Origin: an uncultured Oscillospiraceae bacterium
GTDB taxonomy: Bacteria > Bacillota > Clostridia > Oscillospirales > Oscillospiraceae
Assembly (NCBI GenBank): GCA_910588135.1
Contig: CAJUOT010000004.1
Coordinates: 25,809-89,808, forward strand
Length of the DNA stretch: 64,000 nucleotides
Direction: 5' to 3'
Shown here: positions 9,722 through 17,590 of the stretch, piece by piece
Layout: every line of letters starts with the position of its first letter
Numbering within the stretch: position 1 is the first letter of the stretch
Notes under the pieces: model-generated
What the model was told of the DNA's origin: nothing
What the model saw: only the letters and a program-made list of their open reading frames with translations
The model's database searches: none
Program-made: the position numbers and the translations under genes

Positions 9722-11086
9722 TCAGTCCTTCTCCCGGATGGGCGCGGCGTTCCGCCCCTCCTCCAGGGCGGCCAGCACGGCGGAGGCCGCCTCCCCCGCG
9801 TCCAGCAGCCTCTGCTCCCCGGTGGCCATGTCCTTCAGGGACACCTTGGACTGCTTGATCTCGTCCTCCCCCAGGAATGCGGCGAAGGGCACCCCCAGCT
9901 TGTCGGCGTAAGCCATCTTCTGCTTGAACTTTTTCTGCTCGGTGTACAGCTGGGCCCGCACGCCCGCCCCCCGCAGCCGGGTGGCGAAGGCGATGGCGGG
10001 GGAGAGGTCGTCCGTCATGGGCAGGATGAGCACGTCGGCGGGGGCGGTGACGAGCTGGTCGTTGAGCAGGCCCTGCTCCTCCAGCACGTAGAACAGCCGG
10101 GTGAGGCCGATGGAGATGCCCACGCCGGGGAGTTGTTTATCGGTGTAATATTCCGCCAGGTTGTCATACCGCCCGCCGGAACAGATGGAGCCGATCTCGG
10201 GGTGGCCGGTCATGAAGGTCTCGTACACGGTGCCGGTGTAGTAGTCCAGCCCCCGGGCAATGGTCAGGTCCACCGCGAATTTCTCCTCGGGCACGCCAAA
10301 GGCCCCCAGGTATTTCACCACGGTGGACAGCTCGTCCAGCCCCTGGTCGAAGAGCTCGTGCCGCCCGCGGTACGCCTCCAGGGAATCAAGAACCGTTTTA
10401 TTACTGCCCGTAATGGAAATGAACTTCAAAATCTCGTCCGCCTGCTCAAGGGTGAGGCCGGTCTCCTCCCCGGTGAGCAGCTCCCGCACCTTGTCCCCGC
10501 CGATCTTGGGCAGCTTGTCCACGGTGCGCATCACGGCCCCGGCCTGATCCGACAGGCCCAGCATGGCGTAAAACCCGTTGAGGATTTTCCGGTTGTTCAC
10601 CCGGATCTGGAAGTGTTTCAGCCCCAGGCTGGTGAAGGTCTGGAAGATGATGGCGGGGATCTCCGCCTCGTTGACGATGTCCAGCTTTCCGTCGCCGATC
10701 ACGTCAATGTCCGCCTGATAGAACTCCCGGAACCGGCCCCGCTGGGCCCGCTCCCCCCGGTATACCTTGCCGATCTGGAACCGGCGGAAGGGGAAGGACA
10801 GCTGGCTGTAGTGCAGGGCCACGTACTTGGCCAGGGGCACGGTGAGGTCGAAGCGCAGGGACAGGTCGCTGTCCCCCTTGGTGAAGCGGTAGATCTGCTT
10901 CTCCGTCTCGCCCCCGGCCTTGGCCAGCAGCACCTCGCTGGCCTCGATGACCGGGGTGTCCAGGGGGGTGAAGCCGTACAGGGCATAGGAGCGGCGCAGC
11001 AGCTCCGTCATCCGCTCGAACTGCGCCTGGGGCGCGGGGAGCAGCTCCATGAACCCGGACAGGGTGCGGGGTTTTTGTTTCGCCAT
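9722..11086 (-). CDS. hisS: Histidyl-tRNA synthetase
   Basis: HisRS, 454 residues. Class II motif 2 reads YRGERAQRGRFREFYQADID. The histidine-specific boxes are LARGLDYYTGTVYE-like (IARGLDYYTGTVYE) and the ICSGGRYDNL region, and a C-terminal anticodon-binding domain starts near LILPMTDDL. AAAGGAG precedes the ATG. It lies between an rdgB-like gene and two hypotheticals in an operon that ends in aspS. The T-box ahead of the operon appears to sense tRNA-Asp rather than tRNA-His. Confidence 0.96.
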   Translation of the reverse strand: MAKQKPRTLSGFMELLPAPQAQFERMTELLRRSYALYGFTPLDTPVIEASEVLLAKAGGETEKQIYRFTKGDSDLSLRFDLTVPLAKYVALHYSQLSFPFRRFQIGKVYRGERAQRGRFREFYQADIDVIGDGKLDIVNEAEIPAIIFQTFTSLGLKHFQIRVNNRKILNGFYAMLGLSDQAGAVMRTVDKLPKIGGDKVRELLTGEETGLTLEQADEILKFISITGSNKTVLDSLEAYRGRHELFDQGLDELSTVVKYLGAFGVPEEKFAVDLTIARGLDYYTGTVYETFMTGHPEIGSICSGGRYDNLAEYYTDKQLPGVGISIGLTRLFYVLEEQGLLNDQLVTAPADVLILPMTDDLSPAIAFATRLRGAGVRAQLYTEQKKFKQKMAYADKLGVPFAAFLGEDEIKQSKVSLKDMATGEQRLLDAGEAASAVLAALEEGRNAAPIREKD

Positions 11087-11113
11087 GGTGGTTTCTCCTT
11101 TCGGTATATGCGC

Positions 11114-11752
11114 TCACAGCGCCAGCGCCTGGGCCAGGAAGCGGATCAAGCGCTCCCGGTATTGGCCCAGCATGATGTTTTCTTGCTGGGAATCATATTT
11201 GTTGTTTCCCTGGTGGACAAAATAGGTCAGTGTGTTCCGGTTCAGCGAGATGGAATCCAGGGGCCATCCCATGTGCCGCTCCTTGGCGGGCTTGTCCACC
11301 AGATAAAAGGCGCTCTGCCGGGTGGCCTCGCTGTCCTCCATGAAGGAGGATATGGTTCCGCGGCTGTAGACGGCGATTCCGTCCAGGTAATAGGCCAGCA
11401 CCTTTCCGCCCAGGGAGTGGACCAGCTGGGTGTAATATTGGATCATCTCTTCATCATCCAGCCGAGGGCCCCCGCTGGGGGTTCTGACGTTCAGCCCCGG
11501 CTGGCGGCTGTCGTCCATCGGCAGGCCGTCGAAATACAGCCCGGAATCGTTGCAGATCACCGTGTCGAAGTATCTTCCGTAAAACGCGGCCTTGAGGATG
11601 GCGTTTTCCTCCGGCGTGGTTCCCCGCTCTGCCGGCTCCTCTGCAATGCCCAGGCCGCCCAAAGTGCAGAATTCCACGTCGTAGGCGGCCAGCAGCGCCT
11701 CAAAGCGGGACACCTTGGATGGGTTGGTCGTTCCAATCAGTATTTTTTTCAA
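11114..11752 (-). CDS. RdgB/HAM1-like nucleoside triphosphate pyrophosphatase
   Basis: 212 residues. The N-terminus KKILIGTTNPSKVSRFEALL matches the substrate loop of the ITPase/HAM1 family, which removes dITP and XTP. The family's SDSG-type acid is seen as ICNDSGLYFDGLP. The typical (T/S)NNxxK is TTNPSK and the C-terminal HR motif is not obvious, so this is a divergent member and the substrate is uncertain. I choose a TTG start at 11752: GGAGG lies seven bases upstream and no ATG is available downstream of the T-box terminator. First gene of the Asp T-box operon. Confidence 0.75.
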   Translation of the reverse strand: MKKILIGTTNPSKVSRFEALLAAYDVEFCTLGGLGIAEEPAERGTTPEENAILKAAFYGRYFDTVICNDSGLYFDGLPMDDSRQPGLNVRTPSGGPRLDDEEMIQYYTQLVHSLGGKVLAYYLDGIAVYSRGTISSFMEDSEATRQSAFYLVDKPAKERHMGWPLDSISLNRNTLTYFVHQGNNKYDSQQENIMLGQYRERLIRFLAQALAL

Positions 11753-11768
11753 AAGACCGCCTCCAGGC

Positions 11769-12029
11769 AAAAAAATGCTCTCCCCCCACAGCTTATGGGA
11801 CGAGAGCGTTTTTTGCAAACACTTCGTGGTGCCACCCACATTCGGCGGGCACAGCCCACCCTTTGGCCTTCTGGTGCGGGAAGGGGACCGGCCCGTCTCC
11901 GGGCCCGCTCAGCCGGCGTCTTTCCCGTCCCCCTGCCGTAAGCGCTTCCAGCCATGGCGCTTTTCTCTGTCCGGCGGCGCGGGCGGTACTCATCCGGCCT
12001 CAACGCGGCGTATTCAATTGCGGATCTGA
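11769..12029 (-). ncRNA. T-box leader, predicted Asp (GAC) specifier
   Basis: On the minus strand the antiterminator sequence GTGGGTGGCACCACGAAGT lies at 11839-11821. It is followed by a terminator (GCTCTC...GAGAGC then seven T, 11807-11769). Stem I shows GATGAGTA on the 5' side of the specifier loop, an AGAGA/GGCTG distal region, and GGGAAAGACGCCGGC on the 3' side, in which GAC is the best codon candidate. The UGGC bulge matches a tRNA with discriminator G, as in tRNA-Asp, and not C as in tRNA-His. It lies between mgsA and the rdgB-hisS-aspS operon. Confidence 0.88.
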
Positions 12030-12443
12030 TTACACTTTTAAGGGCGCGGTGGGGTGGCTGATGAGCCGCCAGTCCAAATCGCCCCGGGCCAGACCGTGGA
12101 TGAGCATTTCAGCGGTGGCGGAGTTGGTGGCCACGGGGACGTTATGCTGGTCGCACAGGTTGATGATATAGCTCACGTCCTGGTCCAGGTCGTCGGAGGT
12201 GGGGTCGTTGAAAAACAGCACCATGTCGATCTCGTCGTAGGCGATGCGGGCGCCGATCTGCTGGGCTCCGCCCTGGGCGTGGGCCAGGAACAGCTGGACG
12301 GGCAGGCCGGTGGCCTCCGCCACCTGCCGGCCGGTGTTGCTGGTGGCGCATACCGTGTGTTTGGACAGAATCCCGCAATAGGCGATGCAGAATTGGACCA
12401 TCAGCTCTTTTTTGTTGTCGTGGCTCATCAGGGCAATATTCAT
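12030..12443 (-). CDS. Methylglyoxal synthase-like protein with altered active site
   Basis: 137 residues, similar throughout to clostridial MgsA (QFCIAYCGILSKHT, IGARIAYDEIDMVLFF, VATNSATAEMLIHGL). His8, Asp9 and Lys12 (E. coli His19, Asp20, Lys23) and Asp89 (Asp101) are kept. However, the E. coli SGPMGGD segment reads AHAQGGA, so catalytic Asp71 is Ala60, and the His98 position is Leu86. The phosphate loop TGTTGN is TSNTGR. Dihydroxyacetone-phosphate chemistry is therefore doubtful, and a binding or regulatory role is possible. AAAGGA precedes the ATG. It follows minD, a known clostridial gene order. Confidence 0.85.
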   Translation of the reverse strand: MNIALMSHDNKKELMVQFCIAYCGILSKHTVCATSNTGRQVAEATGLPVQLFLAHAQGGAQQIGARIAYDEIDMVLFFNDPTSDDLDQDVSYIINLCDQHNVPVATNSATAEMLIHGLARGDLDWRLISHPTAPLKV

Positions 12444-12477
12444 GGGGATCGTCCTTTCTTCGGGGTGGGCCCTGGGG

Positions 12478-13209
12478 TCACCGGATGCGCAGCAGCGGCA
12501 CCCGCTGGCCCAGAAGGCGTTTGGCGATGTTGAGATAGGCTGGGGCGGCCCCCTTGTGGGCGGACAGCACCAGCGGCACGCCGGCGGCGGTGGCCAGGGT
12601 GACGGCGGGGTCCTCCGGGACAACGCCCAGCAGGGGCAGGCCGGCGGTGTCCATGGCGTTGTCGATGGAGGTGCGCAGCTGGGAGATGAGCTTGGGCTGC
12701 ACCCGGTTCATCACCAGATGGAGCTGGGGCAGGCTGTGGAGCTCCGCCACCGTCCGCTGGGCGTCCCGCAGGGCGGCGGGGTCCACGGCGGACACCACCA
12801 CGGCCCGGTCGGCCGCGGCGATGGCCAGCTGGAAGCCGTCCCCCAGCCCGGCGGGGGAGTCCATAAAGACAAAATCAAAGACCTCTTTGGCCTCGTCCAC
12901 CACAGCGCGGAACCGCTCCCGGTCCAGCGCCTCGGTGCCCAGGGGGGCGGTGAGCAGGTAGAGGCCCCGAATCTCGGGCTGTTCCACCGCCGCGCCCAGC
13001 AGGGAGCAGCGGTATGCCATCACATCGGAGAAGTCCATCACCGCCCGGTCGGACAGGCCCAGGGCCAGATCCAGGTCCCGCAGGCCGATGTCGGTGTCGA
13101 TGCACAGCACCCGGCGGCCCAGCGCCGCCAGACAGGACGCCACCCCCGCGGTGAGGGAGGTCTTTCCGGTGCCGCCCTTTCCCGATGTGACCATGATGGC
13201 GGTTCCCAT
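12478..13209 (-). CDS. minD: MinD-type septum-site ATPase
   Basis: 243 residues with the deviant Walker A GKGGTGKTS (Lys11 and Lys16), switch I/II CIDTDIGLRDLD and DFVFMDSPAG, and a C-terminal amphipathic stretch (YLNIAKRLLGQ) suited to membrane targeting. MinD positions the division inhibitor at membranes. No minC or minE is next to it in the window. It has its own consensus promoter and AAGGAGG before the ATG, and it is followed by the mgsA-like gene. Confidence 0.85.
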   Translation of the reverse strand: MGTAIMVTSGKGGTGKTSLTAGVASCLAALGRRVLCIDTDIGLRDLDLALGLSDRAVMDFSDVMAYRCSLLGAAVEQPEIRGLYLLTAPLGTEALDRERFRAVVDEAKEVFDFVFMDSPAGLGDGFQLAIAAADRAVVVSAVDPAALRDAQRTVAELHSLPQLHLVMNRVQPKLISQLRTSIDNAMDTAGLPLLGVVPEDPAVTLATAAGVPLVLSAHKGAAPAYLNIAKRLLGQRVPLLRIR

Positions 13210-13236
13210 GGGACGCCTCCTTCCGACTTACCCAAA

Positions 13237-13265
13237 ATCATATCATCTTCTTGTGAAAATTGCAA
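13237..13265 (-). promoter_or_regulatory. Promoter of minD
   Basis: TTGCAA (13265-13260), 17 bp, TATGAT (13242-13237) on the minus strand, 28 bases before the minD ATG. The rest of 13266-13329 is A+T-rich without a gene. Confidence 0.75.
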
Positions 13266-13329
13266 TAAAATTTTCGCAAATATTGAAAATACTTCCGCAA
13301 ATATCCACTTGGACCCACGAGGCGGCCGT

Positions 13330-14040
13330 TTATAGCGGCGACTTCTGCATTTTTGCCCAGCGCCGGGGGTACTTGGCCGGGGTGGGGGCGGTTTTTTTCA
13401 CCACCACCACCCGGTGGACCGCGTCCGTGCCGGGGACGGCGTAGTCGCGGCACGGTTCCACCGCTCCGCCCAGCAGGCGGATGGCGGGCAGGGCGGCGTC
13501 AAGCTCCCCGTCGCAGCGGCCCTTCATGGCGAGGAAATACCCGCCGGGCTTGACAAAGGGCAGGCACAGCTCGGCCAGGAGCCGCAGGCTGGCCACCGCC
13601 CTGGCCGAGGCGAAGTCGAACCGTTCCCGGAAGGCGGGGTCGAGCCCCGCCTCCTCGGCGCGGGCGTGGACGGTGTCCAGCCCCTCCAGGCCCAGCCGGA
13701 GCCCCGTCTCCTCCAGCCAGTCCAGCCGTTTGTTCAGGCTGTCCAGCAGGGTGACGCGCAGGGAGGGGACCAGAATCTTCAGCGCCATGCCGGGAAAACC
13801 CGCCCCGGTGCCCACGTCAATCAGGGATTTGCCTTCAAAATCGGCGCAGTTCAGCAGGGCGGCGCAGTCCAGCATATGCAGGCTGGCCACGTCCCCGGGC
13901 TGGGTGATGGCGGTGAGGTTCATCACCCGGTTTTTTTCCAGCAGCAGCTCCCCATACCGGGCCAGCAGGGCGGGGGCGTCCCGGGGCACGCGCCCCGCCA
14001 GCCCCAGCTGCGCCAGGCCGGAGCAGATCAGCGCCTCCAT
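13330..14040 (-). CDS. rsmG: 16S rRNA (guanine-527 N7) methyltransferase RsmG/GidB
   Basis: 236 residues. The SAM site reads SLIDVGTGAGFPGMALKI, preceded by the family's KNRVMNLTAI and HMLDCAALL and followed by SARAVASLRLLAELCLPFVK. RsmG methylates the 530 loop, and its loss gives low-level streptomycin resistance. The ATG overlaps the context of the upstream membrane gene (three bases between stop and start), so it is the third gene of an mscL operon rather than part of the usual gidA-gidB-parA arrangement near the origin. Confidence 0.95.
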   Translation of the reverse strand: MEALICSGLAQLGLAGRVPRDAPALLARYGELLLEKNRVMNLTAITQPGDVASLHMLDCAALLNCADFEGKSLIDVGTGAGFPGMALKILVPSLRVTLLDSLNKRLDWLEETGLRLGLEGLDTVHARAEEAGLDPAFRERFDFASARAVASLRLLAELCLPFVKPGGYFLAMKGRCDGELDAALPAIRLLGGAVEPCRDYAVPGTDAVHRVVVVKKTAPTPAKYPRRWAKMQKSPL

Positions 14041-14043
14041 GGC

Positions 14044-14376
14044 TCAGCCTCCAAGCGCCGCCAGCAGGGCGGGCACGCCCAGGGCCAGCCCCAGCACGGT
14101 TCCGGCGGCGCAGCCCAGGAGGGCCAGCACGCCGCCCGCCCGCCCCCCGGGGAGGGCCCCCGTCTTGAGGCGGCGGATGATCACCACCCCCAGGGCGGCG
14201 CACACCGGCACCAGGAACAGGGGGAAGGTGCCGGGCAGCTCCCGCCCCCCGGTGAACAGGGTGAAGTTGAGGATGAACAGCAGCATGAGCACGTAGGCCA
14301 CGCCCATCCAGGCGGCGGCCCGCTTTTCAAAGGGGGCAAAGGTAAAGCTTTCTTTGCTTTGTCCACTATCCGACAT
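14044..14376 (-). CDS. Small membrane protein, unknown
   Basis: 110 residues starting MSDSGQSKESF, with three predicted membrane segments (about residues 22-43, 53-70 and 85-108) and a Gly/Ala-rich C-terminus. The start at 14376 has AAGGAG six bases upstream, at the right end of repeat C2; the longer frame would read through the repeat. Not recognised. It lies between mscL and rsmG in one operon. Confidence 0.7.
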   Translation of the reverse strand: MSDSGQSKESFTFAPFEKRAAAWMGVAYVLMLLFILNFTLFTGGRELPGTFPLFLVPVCAALGVVIIRRLKTGALPGGRAGGVLALLGCAAGTVLGLALGVPALLAALGG

Positions 14377-14386
14377 ATTGTTCTCC

Positions 14387-14430
14387 TTGTCACGTTTCGC
14401 CTGCTCGCGACGGCTCAAACGCTTCGCTTC
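14387..14430 (-). repeat. Family C repeat, short copy C2 (after mscL)
   Basis: 44 bp. On the minus strand it starts GAAGCGAAGCGTTTGAGCCG right after the mscL TGA and ends AACGTGACAA before the next gene's AAGGAG. It is both ends of the family C unit with the central hairpin missing. Confidence 0.7.
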
Positions 14431-14832
14431 TCAGCCATTTTGCCGCTCCTTTAATAAGTCCCGGATTTCCGTGAGCAGCTTCTCCTCGTTGGAGGGCGCG
14501 GGCGGGGCGGAGGGGGCCTCCTCCTTCTTGCGGTGGAGCTTGTTCAGCCCCTTCACCAGACAGAACACCACGAAGGCCATCACCAGGAAGTTGAGCACGG
14601 AGGTGAGGAAGCTGCCCAGCAGCAGCTCCCCGCCGCCGGGCAGGCGGAAGGCCAGCGACCCAGCCAGCGCCGTCCCGTCCCCGGCGAACATGCCCAGCAG
14701 GGGGTTGATGATGCAGTCGATGAGGGAGGTGATGATTCCGTTGAACGCCCCGCCGATGATGACGCCCACCGCCATGTCCATCACGTTGCCCCGGGCGATG
14801 AACTGCTTGAATTCGTTCAGAAACTTTTTCAT
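14431..14832 (-). CDS. mscL: Large-conductance mechanosensitive channel
   Basis: MscL opens under membrane tension to release solutes in osmotic downshock. 133 residues. The N-terminal helix MKKFLNEFKQFIARGNVMDM is followed by pore helix TM1 (AVGVIIGGAFNGIITSL), a periplasmic loop, TM2 (FLTSVLNFLVMAFVVFCLV) and a charged C-terminal bundle. It heads an operon with a membrane hypothetical gene and rsmG. Confidence 0.97.
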   Translation of the reverse strand: MKKFLNEFKQFIARGNVMDMAVGVIIGGAFNGIITSLIDCIINPLLGMFAGDGTALAGSLAFRLPGGGELLLGSFLTSVLNFLVMAFVVFCLVKGLNKLHRKKEEAPSAPPAPSNEEKLLTEIRDLLKERQNG

Positions 14833-14847
14833 TGGTGCAGCCCTTTC

Positions 14848-15192
14848 TTACAGCTCCGGGTCGAAATCGGCCTCACCGGCCTCCTCGGGGCCGGCTTCCG
14901 GCTCCTGGCCGGAGTTGGCCTCCGTCTGGGGCTCGGCGGGGTCCACCACGGCGGCTTCGGGCTCGTCGTCGGCAAACAGGGCGCGCTCCTCCCGGTTGGC
15001 CTGGAAGGGGGACTTGAAGCCCAGGCTGATATCCAGCTGGTCGTGGGCCTCGTCCTCGCCGGGGCCGCGGGAGAGCTGCCAGAGCAGGGCGTCCACGGAG
15101 ACGGTCTTGGCCTCCTCGTCGGTGCGGACGCGGTAGGGGATGACGGCGGCGGCCAGGGCGGTGAGGCCCAGGGCTTTCAACAGCTTTTTCAT
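14848..15192 (-). CDS. Secreted or anchored acidic hypothetical protein
   Basis: 114 residues. MKKLLKALGLTALAAAVIPY is a short hydrophobic start, followed by a soluble part and a very acidic, Glu/Pro-rich C-terminus (about residues 75-114). No family recognised. GGAGA precedes the ATG. It lies between serS and mscL with short gaps and is likely co-transcribed with serS. Confidence 0.65.
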   Translation of the reverse strand: MKKLLKALGLTALAAAVIPYRVRTDEEAKTVSVDALLWQLSRGPGEDEAHDQLDISLGFKSPFQANREERALFADDEPEAAVVDPAEPQTEANSGQEPEAGPEEAGEADFDPEL

Positions 15193-15228
15193 GGGAATCT
15201 CTCCTTATCAGTTTTTTCGGGCAGGGAT

Positions 15229-16530
15229 TCAATGGGTGGGGACGAGGGCCTCCGTGCCGCCCATGTAGGGCCGCAGGACGGCGGGCACCTTGACGGAGCC
15301 GTCGGCCTGAAGGTTGTTCTCCAGCAGGGCGATGAGCATACGGGGAGGCGCGGCCACGGTGTTGTTCAGGGTGTGGGGCAGATAGGTGCCCTGCTCCCCC
15401 TTGACGCGCATTTTCAGCCTTCTGGCCTGGGCGTCCCCCAGGTTGGAGCAGGAGCACACCTCGAAGTACTTCTTCTGCCGGGGGGACCAGGCCTCGATGT
15501 CGCAGGACTTCACCTTCAAATCGGCCAGGTCGCCGGAGCAGCACTCCAGCTGCCGCACCGGGATATCCATGGAGCGGAACAGCTCCACGGAGTACCGCCA
15601 CATCTTCTCGTACCAGTCCATGGAGTCCTCGGGGCGGCACACCACGATCATCTCCTGCTTCTCGAACTGGTGGATGCGGTACACCCCCCGCTCCTCAATG
15701 CCGTGGGAGCCCTTCTCCTTGCGGAAGCAGGGGGAGTAGGAGGTCAGCGTCTGGGGCAGCTTCTCCTCGGGGATGATCTGGTCGATGAACTTGCCGATCA
15801 TGGAGTGCTCGCTGGTGCCGATGAGGTAGAGGTCCTCCCCCTCGATCTTGTACATCATGGCGTCCATGTCGGTCTGGGACATGACCCCCTCCACCACGTT
15901 GCCGTGGATCATGAAGGGGGGCACGCAGAAGGTGAAGCCCTTGGAGATCATGAAGTCCCGGGCGTAGGCCAGCACCGCCTCGTGGAGGCGGGCAATGTCC
16001 CCCATCAGGTAGTAGAACCCCGCGCCGGACACCCGGCCCGCCGCGTCCATGTCCACCCCGTCGAACCGTTCCATGATGTCGGTGTGGTAGGGGATGTCGA
16101 ACTCGGGGACCACGTTCTCGCCGAACCGCTCCACCTCCACGTTCTCGCTGTCGTCCCTGCCGATGGGGACGGAGGGGTCGATGAGGTTGGGGATGGTGAG
16201 CATGATCTTCCGAATCTCGGCGGCCAGCTCGGTCTCCTGGGCTTCCAGCTGGGCCAGCCGGTCGGCGTTGGCCTTCACCTGGGCCTTGGCGGCCTCGGCC
16301 TCCGCCAGCTTGGAGGGGTCCTTTTTGGCCTGCCCCATGAGCATCCCCACTTGCTTGGACAGCTTGTTGCGCTCAGAGCGCAGGTTGTTGGCCTCCGTCA
16401 TGGCGTCCCGGTTGCGGCGGTCCAGCTCGATGACCCGGTCCACCAGGGGGAGCTTCTCGTCCTGGAACTTCTTCTTGATATTCTCCTTGACGGTCTCCGG
16501 GTTGTCCCGGATAAATTTGATGTCTAACAT
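15229..16530 (-). CDS. serS: Seryl-tRNA synthetase
   Basis: 433 residues. An N-terminal long coiled-coil arm (about residues 30-105) that contacts the tRNA-Ser variable arm is followed by a class II core. Motif 2 is FRKEKGSHGIEERGVYRIHQ and motif 3 is NNTVAAPPRMLIALLEN ending LRPYMGG. Both differ from the common bacterial forms (GSAGRDTRG and GSGLAVGRTL), although the catalytic arginines remain. This suggests a separate SerRS subgroup. AGGGTGATACC precedes the ATG. Repeat A2 and parS1 lie upstream, and I saw no T-box. Confidence 0.95.
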   Translation of the reverse strand: MLDIKFIRDNPETVKENIKKKFQDEKLPLVDRVIELDRRNRDAMTEANNLRSERNKLSKQVGMLMGQAKKDPSKLAEAEAAKAQVKANADRLAQLEAQETELAAEIRKIMLTIPNLIDPSVPIGRDDSENVEVERFGENVVPEFDIPYHTDIMERFDGVDMDAAGRVSGAGFYYLMGDIARLHEAVLAYARDFMISKGFTFCVPPFMIHGNVVEGVMSQTDMDAMMYKIEGEDLYLIGTSEHSMIGKFIDQIIPEEKLPQTLTSYSPCFRKEKGSHGIEERGVYRIHQFEKQEMIVVCRPEDSMDWYEKMWRYSVELFRSMDIPVRQLECCSGDLADLKVKSCDIEAWSPRQKKYFEVCSCSNLGDAQARRLKMRVKGEQGTYLPHTLNNTVAAPPRMLIALLENNLQADGSVKVPAVLRPYMGGTEALVPTH

Positions 16531-16557
16531 GGTATCACCCTTATCTCTCAGATTGGC

Positions 16558-16571
16558 GTTTCACGTGAAAC
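16558..16571. promoter_or_regulatory. parS site 1
   Basis: Palindrome GTTTCACGTGAAAC, the ParB/Spo0J binding core, 28 bases before serS. Confidence 0.92.
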
Positions 16572-16797
16572 GTCGTCGGAGCAAAGTCCGCTCTACTCCG
16601 TTTCCGCCTCCGGCGAAAACTGCGTTCGCTTCCTTGCTCCTCCTCTCCCCACGTCGTCGACACAAGCTGCGCTTGTTCGCTTTCCCCTTTGGGGAAAGCT
16701 CTCCCGCTCCGCTGTGTCTCCTCTCCCCACGAAAGCTGAGAACCGCTTTCGTGGGGACCCCGGGAGGGTGGGTTCGCTGGGCTTTCGCGGGGGCCCC
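16571..16797 (-). repeat. Family A repeat, long copy A2
   Basis: 227 bp. On the minus strand it begins GGGGCCCCCGCG two bases from the stop of the 263-residue gene. It then has an extra block (GGGGTCCCC and CTTTCGTGGGGAGAGGAG), and then the core shared with A1 and A3 through GCGGACTTTGC. It fills the spacer to serS. Confidence 0.78.
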
Positions 16798-16798
16798 G

Positions 16799-17590
16799 TT
16801 AAGGGGTCTGCTCCTGTCCGGCCCAGCCCTCGTCCAACGCGCCGTGCCGGGTGAGCTCCTCCGCCAGCGCGTCAAAGCGGGGCCGCAGGAACAACCCCTC
16901 CGGGCTGTAGTGCTCCATCTCCGCGTCGTAGTCCCCCATGGTGTCCACAAAGTATTGGTATTCGATGTCGGTCAGTTCTGCCGCCGCGCCGTCATAGTCC
17001 TTGTCCGACAGCTTGACCTCGGCGGCGTACAGCGCCTGTAAAATAGAGGTATAGCCCACGTACTTGTCATAGCCGTCTTTCAAGTCTTCATAGTCGGCGA
17101 TGGCTGCGTCCCGCGCCTGCTCGGCTTTCATCTGGGCGTCGGCGGCGGCCTGGAGGACGGCGTTCAGCTGTTCCCGCTCCTCTTTCAGCGCCTCAATCTC
17201 CTCCATCAGCTCCTCCCGGGAGAGGTTCATGGAGCTGCGCAGGTCGCTCATGGCGGTTTCGCTGTTGCGCCGCTGGACGAAGTAGGCCAGCAGCAGCATC
17301 AGGAACGCCGCCCCGAACAGCACCGCCAGATAGACAAAGAAGGAGGAGGGCTTGTTGCCGCCCAAAGGGGTCCCCGCAGAGCCGCCCTTTGGCTCTGTGG
17401 GGGGAGGAGGGGCAAAGGAGCGGGATGAGGAATGCCCGTCAGGGCGTTCCGAATCAGAGCGGATTTCGCCCCGACGTGTTTCACGTGAAACGTCCGGGCT
17501 CCGCCCGTCCGCCCCGCCGTCCTGACGCTCCCCATCGAAACCGCCCGGCCGGGTTTCCATGGGGGCCCCGGAGTGCTCTTTTTCGCTCAT
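16799..17590 (-). CDS. Single-pass membrane protein with coiled coil, unknown function
   Basis: 263 residues. A disordered, charged cytoplasmic N-terminus (1-80) leads to one membrane helix (FFVYLAVLFGAAFLMLLLAY, about 84-104), a coiled coil (LREELMEEIEALKEEREQL-type, about 110-165) and a tetratricopeptide-like tail. The ATG overlaps the parB stop (ATGA), so it is coupled to parB. A parS palindrome lies in its coding sequence (17478-17491). The Pro/Gly linker PPPPTEPKGGSAGTPLGG is encoded by DNA resembling family A hairpins, so repeat DNA seems to have been absorbed into the gene. No family recognised. Confidence 0.75.
   Translation of the reverse strand: MSEKEHSGAPMETRPGGFDGERQDGGADGRSPDVSRETRRGEIRSDSERPDGHSSSRSFAPPPPTEPKGGSAGTPLGGNKPSSFFVYLAVLFGAAFLMLLLAYFVQRRNSETAMSDLRSSMNLSREELMEEIEALKEEREQLNAVLQAAADAQMKAEQARDAAIADYEDLKDGYDKYVGYTSILQALYAAEVKLSDKDYDGAAAELTDIEYQYFVDTMGDYDAEMEHYSPEGLFLRPRFDALAEELTRHGALDEGWAGQEQTP
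17478..17491. promoter_or_regulatory. parS site 2 (inside a coding sequence)
   Basis: GTTTCACGTGAAAC within the N-terminal coding part of the gene next to parB, where it encodes part of VSRET. Confidence 0.92.

Noticed and set aside
10699..11117. Short frames over the start of hisS
   Set aside because: Arg/Pro/Ser-rich frame shadows of the hisS coding sequence with no ribosome site.
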